Shown here piece by piece: positions 7,011-10,095 of a stretch of DNA of 10,095 bases. The number at the start of each line of letters is the position of its first letter. Position 1 is the first letter of the stretch. Origin of the DNA: Acidobacteriaceae bacterium. Its GTDB lineage: Bacteria; Acidobacteriota; Terriglobia; Terriglobales; Acidobacteriaceae. The position numbers and the translations under genes are program-made. A model generated the notes under the pieces. The model had not been told where the DNA came from and did not search any database. It saw only the letters and a list, made by a program, of their open reading frames with translations. The stretch lies in contig JAOAPG010000258.1 of assembly GCA_025462785.1 (NCBI GenBank), positions 1 to 10,095 of the forward strand. Reading direction: 5' to 3'.

Positions 7011-7487
7011 TCAAAAAGTAATTCGATCCTTGTTGCTTTCAATCTTTTTCGTTTCAATACCAGGCACGTTCGCCAAGTCACGCCATTCTTTAAATATGCC
7101 CTTCTGGTCGCGGTAGGCCACGATTGCGTCCGCGTCTTTACCCGATATGCCAAGCGTTCCAGCCAATTCGGTGGCGGTTGCCTTGTTCACGTTTACCGTT
7201 TTGTTGCCATCATCACTCTTCTCGGACGCATTCGGATCGGCTGGTCCAAAATTCTTAAACAAATACTCCACCACAGTCTCGATGTCCTCGTCGGGAATGT
7301 CGGCCCCTCGCGATACCATCTGGTCTACCAGTGCAGACCACTGTTCCTTGGACGCTCTCTTTGAGGTGACCACCTTTAACGCGTGGCATCCTACACAACT
7401 TTTTTGGACGATCTCTTGGCCTTTCCCCGGAGGGAGGCTTGCGTCATTGGCGGCAAAGGCGAGAAAAATAACAGTTGTCAGAAACAT
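7011..7487 (-). CDS. Exported cytochrome c fused to a ComEA-like helix-hairpin-helix domain
   Basis: Small protein of 158 residues with two domains. A short hydrophobic N-terminus (MFLTTVIFLAFA), lacking the usual basic residues, is the only candidate export signal; an in-frame stop at 7502-7500 rules out a longer ATG-started version. The cytochrome c domain has CVGCH at residues 31-35 and a likely axial Met57 in the WSALVDQMVSRG segment, ending near EYLFKNF. After a linker rich in Asp, Asn and Lys (about 82-97), residues 98-158 form a (HhH)2 domain like the ComEA C-terminus: VNVNKATATELAGTLGIS, IVAYRDQKGIFKEW, then DLANVPGIETKKIE. In ComEA this fold binds DNA; here it may instead be a docking module. 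Placed between BKACE and FAH/PQQ genes, it probably takes electrons from the dehydrogenase. The Shine-Dalgarno is weak (AGG about 12 nt upstream). Confidence 0.85.
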   Translation of the reverse strand: MFLTTVIFLAFAANDASLPPGKGQEIVQKSCVGCHALKVVTSKRASKEQWSALVDQMVSRGADIPDEDIETVVEYLFKNFGPADPNASEKSDDGNKTVNVNKATATELAGTLGISGKDADAIVAYRDQKGIFKEWRDLANVPGIETKKIESNKDRITF

Positions 7488-7574
7488 AGTTGAAATAACC
7501 TAACATAATGCCTAAATCGAGCACGAGTCCTCAACCTGATGAAAGATTCGTTCGGTAAAAATGCACGTCAGAGT

Positions 7575-8588
7575 TTATTGCATCTCGTATTTAGTTGGTT
7601 GGCTTCGCAGGCCGAGCATTTCGCGCGCCTGTGCTGGAGTTGCGACCGGTCGATTGAGTTCATTCGCAATTCGAACTGATCGCTGCACAAGCTCGGCATT
7701 GCTTTTTGCCTTTCGTCCTCGAGAATAATAGACGTTATCTTCCAGCCCGACTCGAATGTGGCCACCCATCAAGGTCGCAAGTGTGGTCAATGGGAGTTGG
7801 AACGGACCAATTGCCGAACATAACCATAGAGCTCCTTCAGGAAATTCCTTCAAGAGCTGAAGAATGTTATCGACAGTTGGGAAACTGCCAGTTTGATATC
7901 CCATGACCGTTTGCATCCAATAAGGCTTTTCTATTAGATCCTTCTCGATCAAGTAGTTCACAACCCATGCGCAGCCCGGATGGTAGAGCTCCAACTCGGG
8001 TTTGATTCCCCGTTGTTTCATGTCAGCGGCGAATTGGTGAATCTGACCATAAGTAAACGGAATGCATTCGTCGATCTCAAGAGCCGGGCGCGGATAGGGC
8101 AACGGTGCACGACGCTCTTTTAGTTTGAACTTGCTCATGTCTGGCGCGAGGTTTAGAGACGCAACTTCCGGTCCTGCTGCCAGGCACGCCGATCGCTCCT
8201 CCATGGTCATACCCGGACCAGCACCAGTAGTCGCATTGATTATGATTTCCGGGCAGCTTTGACGAACTTTTCGCAATACCTCGCGCCACGTCTCAGTCTC
8301 GCGCGCTCCTTCGGTCAATTGCTTTGGATTGCGAGCGTGGATATGAACCATCGCCGCACCAGCTTCGTATGCACCTTGAACCGACTCGGCTATCTCGCCT
8401 GCCGTTTCAGGAATGACTTCGTTCGCCTCTTTGCCCTGGATGCCACCATTGCATGCCACGCAAATGATAAGCGGAGGCATTCCTGTACGAACTTTTTCCA
8501 TGAAATCATGACTGTTTGTGTAGTTAAACAACGCTGTTTGGTGTGATGAGTTCAAGCCTTTTTTTTCAGATAAATCTTTTTCTGCCAC
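7575..8588 (-). CDS. BKACE-family enzyme (DUF849, beta-keto acid cleavage)
   Basis: Protein of 337 residues in the beta-keto acid cleavage enzyme family, TIM-barrel zinc enzymes that react a beta-keto acid with acetyl-CoA to give acetoacetate and a new acyl-CoA; the founding member Kce acts in lysine fermentation. The zinc ligands are visible: His82 and His84 (VHIHAR) and Glu283 in GGHIRVGLEDNVYYSRG, next to the catalytic-type Arg279 and Asp284. INATTGAG (about 118-125) is the conserved Thr-containing loop. The first strand reads ACNGG where many members have AVTGG. No export signal is present, so it is cytoplasmic. Start GTG 8588 is preferred over TTG 8621 because AGGGAG lies 4 nt upstream and a promoter -10 lies between the two. 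About 36 residues precede the family's usual start. It is the first gene of the minus-strand cluster; substrate unknown. Confidence 0.9.
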   Translation of the reverse strand: MAEKDLSEKKGLNSSHQTALFNYTNSHDFMEKVRTGMPPLIICVACNGGIQGKEANEVIPETAGEIAESVQGAYEAGAAMVHIHARNPKQLTEGARETETWREVLRKVRQSCPEIIINATTGAGPGMTMEERSACLAAGPEVASLNLAPDMSKFKLKERRAPLPYPRPALEIDECIPFTYGQIHQFAADMKQRGIKPELELYHPGCAWVVNYLIEKDLIEKPYWMQTVMGYQTGSFPTVDNILQLLKEFPEGALWLCSAIGPFQLPLTTLATLMGGHIRVGLEDNVYYSRGRKAKSNAELVQRSVRIANELNRPVATPAQAREMLGLRSQPTKYEMQ

Positions 8589-8592
8589 AAGA

Positions 8593-8598
8593 CTCCCT
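8593..8598 (-). promoter_or_regulatory. Ribosome binding site deciding the GTG start of the BKACE gene
   Basis: AGGGAG on the minus strand ends 4 nt before GTG 8588. The in-frame TTG at 8621 has no comparable motif. Confidence 0.6.
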
Positions 8599-8612
8599 TT
8601 CAGTCGGACAAC

Positions 8613-8640
8613 ACTATACAAACATTGTTCTGCATCCCAA
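8613..8640 (-). promoter_or_regulatory. Candidate sigma70-type promoter for the BKACE-cytochrome-FAH-PQQ cluster
   Basis: On the minus strand TTGGGA (8640-8635, four of six matches to TTGACA) is followed after 16 nt by TATAGT (8618-8613, five of six to TATAAT). Transcription would begin near 8606, leaving a leader of about 18 nt that contains the AGGGAG site before GTG 8588. Seen by eye only. Confidence 0.42.
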
Positions 8641-8911
8641 CAGCTGAATCCATTTAACGAGAACCGATCTGAGCTACGCAGGTGCAGCCGTTATAGGTAA
8701 ACAAGTCTGTCGCAAGCCAACAAGCGAAATAGTACGAAACGCTCTTCGGACCAGACGCGGGAACCTGGGCTCGATACTTGTGTCACCAAAGCTGCCACAC
8801 GTTTAAGAGGAGCTTGCCTGCACGTAGGGCCACAGTGTAGCCTTCCAGCACGAGAGTAGTAGGTTGGTGAGCATTTGAGCCAGTCTCGAGTCTTTCATTC
8901 GTTGCTGGATT

Positions 8912-8948
8912 TCTGAGATGGGCCACCGAAGACAAATGCCATCTCAGA
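8912..8948. repeat. Perfect 10-bp inverted repeat upstream of the HTH-TPR gene
   Basis: TCTGAGATGG (8912-8921) and CCATCTCAGA (8939-8948) are exact reverse complements separated by 17 nt. The right arm ends 40 nt before ATG 8989 and no T-run follows, so an operator (perhaps for the HTH protein itself) or a 5'-leader hairpin is more likely than a terminator. Confidence 0.45.
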
Positions 8949-8988
8949 GCGTACAGATTCGCTGGTCGCTTAGATTTCCGTCACGGCT

Positions 8989-10095
8989 ATGATTAAAACG
9001 CTTTCGCCAATGGGCCCGAATTACTCGCAATCCACTAGGGTGTACCCTGACCCTGACCGGTTGGATTCCTGGAAAGAGATCGCCAACTACTTGCGGCGAG
9101 AGGTTCGGACTGTCCAGCTTTGGGAGAAAAATGAGGGGCTGCCAGTCCATCGCCACTTCCACAAACGGCTGGGAAGCGTCTTTGCTCTTCGCTCGGAAGT
9201 TGAAAGCTGGAAACTTCAGGTCTCACGGATAGCTGGTTCACCCGAGCCTGAATCGGCGAAGCTACCCACACCCGGCGCGTGTCCCGAAAATCGCATTACG
9301 ATTTATGTACTACCGCTGGAGAATGCCGGCGACATCGAACGCCAGTGTCTTTGCGATGCGGTAGTTGCGAACACGATTTCGGCTCTAGAGCAATTGAACC
9401 CTGGACAAGTGGGTATTGTGATTCCGAAGGACGCCATGCAATGGGAGCAATGCGAATCCCCTGCGAGAATTGCGGACAGCGAATCGCTTAATTACCTGTT
9501 GCGGTGGAACCTGGAAGACGATGGCAAAGACGTCCGAGTGAATGTGGCTCTCCGGTTTGCTGATACTAATGTGGCGGCTTGGTCGCACACCTATCGCTAT
9601 CGTCCAAGCGAATTCGAGGAATTGCCGACCAATGTGGCGGACCAAATCTTCCATTGTGTTTGGCTAAAGCTATTTGCGTCCTCAAAGTCTTTACAAAGCG
9701 GGAGTCGTCACGAAAAGCCAGGCTCGCGTGAAGCCTATTTGAAGGGAAGATATTTTTGGAACCAGAGAAACGAAGAAGGTCTGCGTAAAGCTATCAGCTG
9801 TTTCGAGTCAGCGATAAAAGAGGATCCGCAATACGCTCTCGCTTACTCAGGCCTTGCCGATTCGCTTACTCTTTTATCCTTTTATGAGATCGTTTCGCCC
9901 TTCGAAGCAATGCCATCGGCGCGGAGGGCTGCTTTAAAAGCTATCGAACTTGATCCAAATCTCGCCGAAGCCCACGCTTCATTCGCGGACGTTCTTCTGC
10001 ACTTTGATCGAGATTGGCAGGCAGCCGATCGCGAATATCGGCGTTCAAGTCAGTGCAATCCAGAATATGCGCTTGGCTATCATTGGTATGCCAAT
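8989..10095 (+). CDS. HTH / TolB-like / TPR repeat protein, N-terminal part (partial)
   Basis: The frame is open from ATG 8989 to the window edge (369 residues, 3' end missing); an in-frame TAG at 8971-8973 limits the start to ATG 8989 or ATG 9010, neither with a clear Shine-Dalgarno. Residues 25-75 form an excisionase/MerR-like winged HTH: LDSWKEIANYLRREVRTVQLWEKNEGLPVHRH, ending in LRSEVESW. Residues 103-230 resemble a TolB/FlgO-like domain: ITIYVLPLENAGD, then LNYLLRWNLEDDGKDVRVNV with AAWSHTYRY. From about 245 come TPR-type helices: AYLKGRYFWNQRNEEGLRKA, CFESAIKEDPQYALAYSGLAD, ALKAIELDPNLAEAHASFAD and the start of another repeat. No signal peptide or membrane segment is seen in this part. 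Such proteins are common in acidobacteria; the HTH suggests DNA binding and the TPRs protein binding. Target unknown. Confidence 0.85.
   Translation, partial: MIKTLSPMGPNYSQSTRVYPDPDRLDSWKEIANYLRREVRTVQLWEKNEGLPVHRHFHKRLGSVFALRSEVESWKLQVSRIAGSPEPESAKLPTPGACPENRITIYVLPLENAGDIERQCLCDAVVANTISALEQLNPGQVGIVIPKDAMQWEQCESPARIADSESLNYLLRWNLEDDGKDVRVNVALRFADTNVAAWSHTYRYRPSEFEELPTNVADQIFHCVWLKLFASSKSLQSGSRHEKPGSREAYLKGRYFWNQRNEEGLRKAISCFESAIKEDPQYALAYSGLADSLTLLSFYEIVSPFEAMPSARRAALKAIELDPNLAEAHASFADVLLHFDRDWQAADREYRRSSQCNPEYALGYHWYAN

Larger units (their letters stand above)
8589..8988. other. Divergent 400-nt intergenic region
   Basis: It separates the minus-strand BKACE cluster from the plus-strand HTH-TPR gene. 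Its left end holds the promoter and ribosome site for BKACE; its right end holds an inverted repeat (8912-8948). Between about 8650 and 8905 I see no RNA gene, repeat or confident coding region. The minus-strand frames are rather open there: one runs from 8980 to a TGA at 8785-8783 and on to a TAA at 8656-8654, but it has no ATG, no ribosome site and no recognisable motif. Confidence 0.6.

Noticed and set aside
8745..8800. Possible tRNA-like arm (GGGAACCTGGGCTCGAT)
   Set aside because: There is no matching acceptor stem, no D or anticodon arm and no TTCRA-type T-loop at the right distance.
8622..8988. Possible insertion-sequence remnant
   Set aside because: No terminal inverted repeats, target duplication or transposase motif could be seen; kept only as an unexplained intergenic region.

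Overview
The window reads as chromosomal DNA of a soil or sediment bacterium, most likely an acidobacterium (Terriglobia-like). This is inferred from moderate GC, from a combined excisionase-like HTH / TolB-like / TPR protein, and from efflux and quinoprotein genes of the style common in that phylum; no rRNA or other taxonomic marker is present. I see no tRNA, rRNA, CRISPR array, intact insertion sequence or phage gene.

Positions 1-3278, plus strand: the 3' end of a tripartite RND efflux operon. The inner-membrane pump (partial) is followed by a periplasmic adaptor (25-nt gap) and an outer-membrane lipoprotein channel (GTGA stop/start overlap). A 109-nt convergent gap with a small hairpin follows.

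Positions 3388-8588, minus strand: four genes in one direction, read as cytoplasmic BKACE/DUF849 enzyme (8588-7575), small exported cytochrome c fused to a ComEA-like helix-hairpin-helix domain (7487-7011), FAH-family enzyme with a twin-arginine signal (6893-5877), and an exported PQQ dehydrogenase related to membrane glucose dehydrogenase with two tandem cytochrome c domains inserted in its propeller (5841-3388). A promoter-like sequence lies just upstream of the first gene. The set suggests a pathway split across the inner membrane: periplasmic oxidation with electrons leaving through c-type hemes, an exported FAH-type C-C or C-O bond enzyme, and cytosolic thiolytic-type cleavage of a beta-keto acid. 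The substrate cannot be read from the sequence, and gaps of 87 and 117 nt mean co-transcription is plausible but not proven.

Positions 8589-8988: a 400-nt divergent intergenic region with that promoter candidate, a 10-bp inverted repeat just ahead of the next gene, and otherwise unexplained sequence.

Positions 8989-10095, plus strand: the N-terminal 369 residues of a DNA-binding HTH / TolB-like / TPR protein that runs off the window. It is divergent from the four-gene cluster and might regulate it, but that is only a hypothesis.
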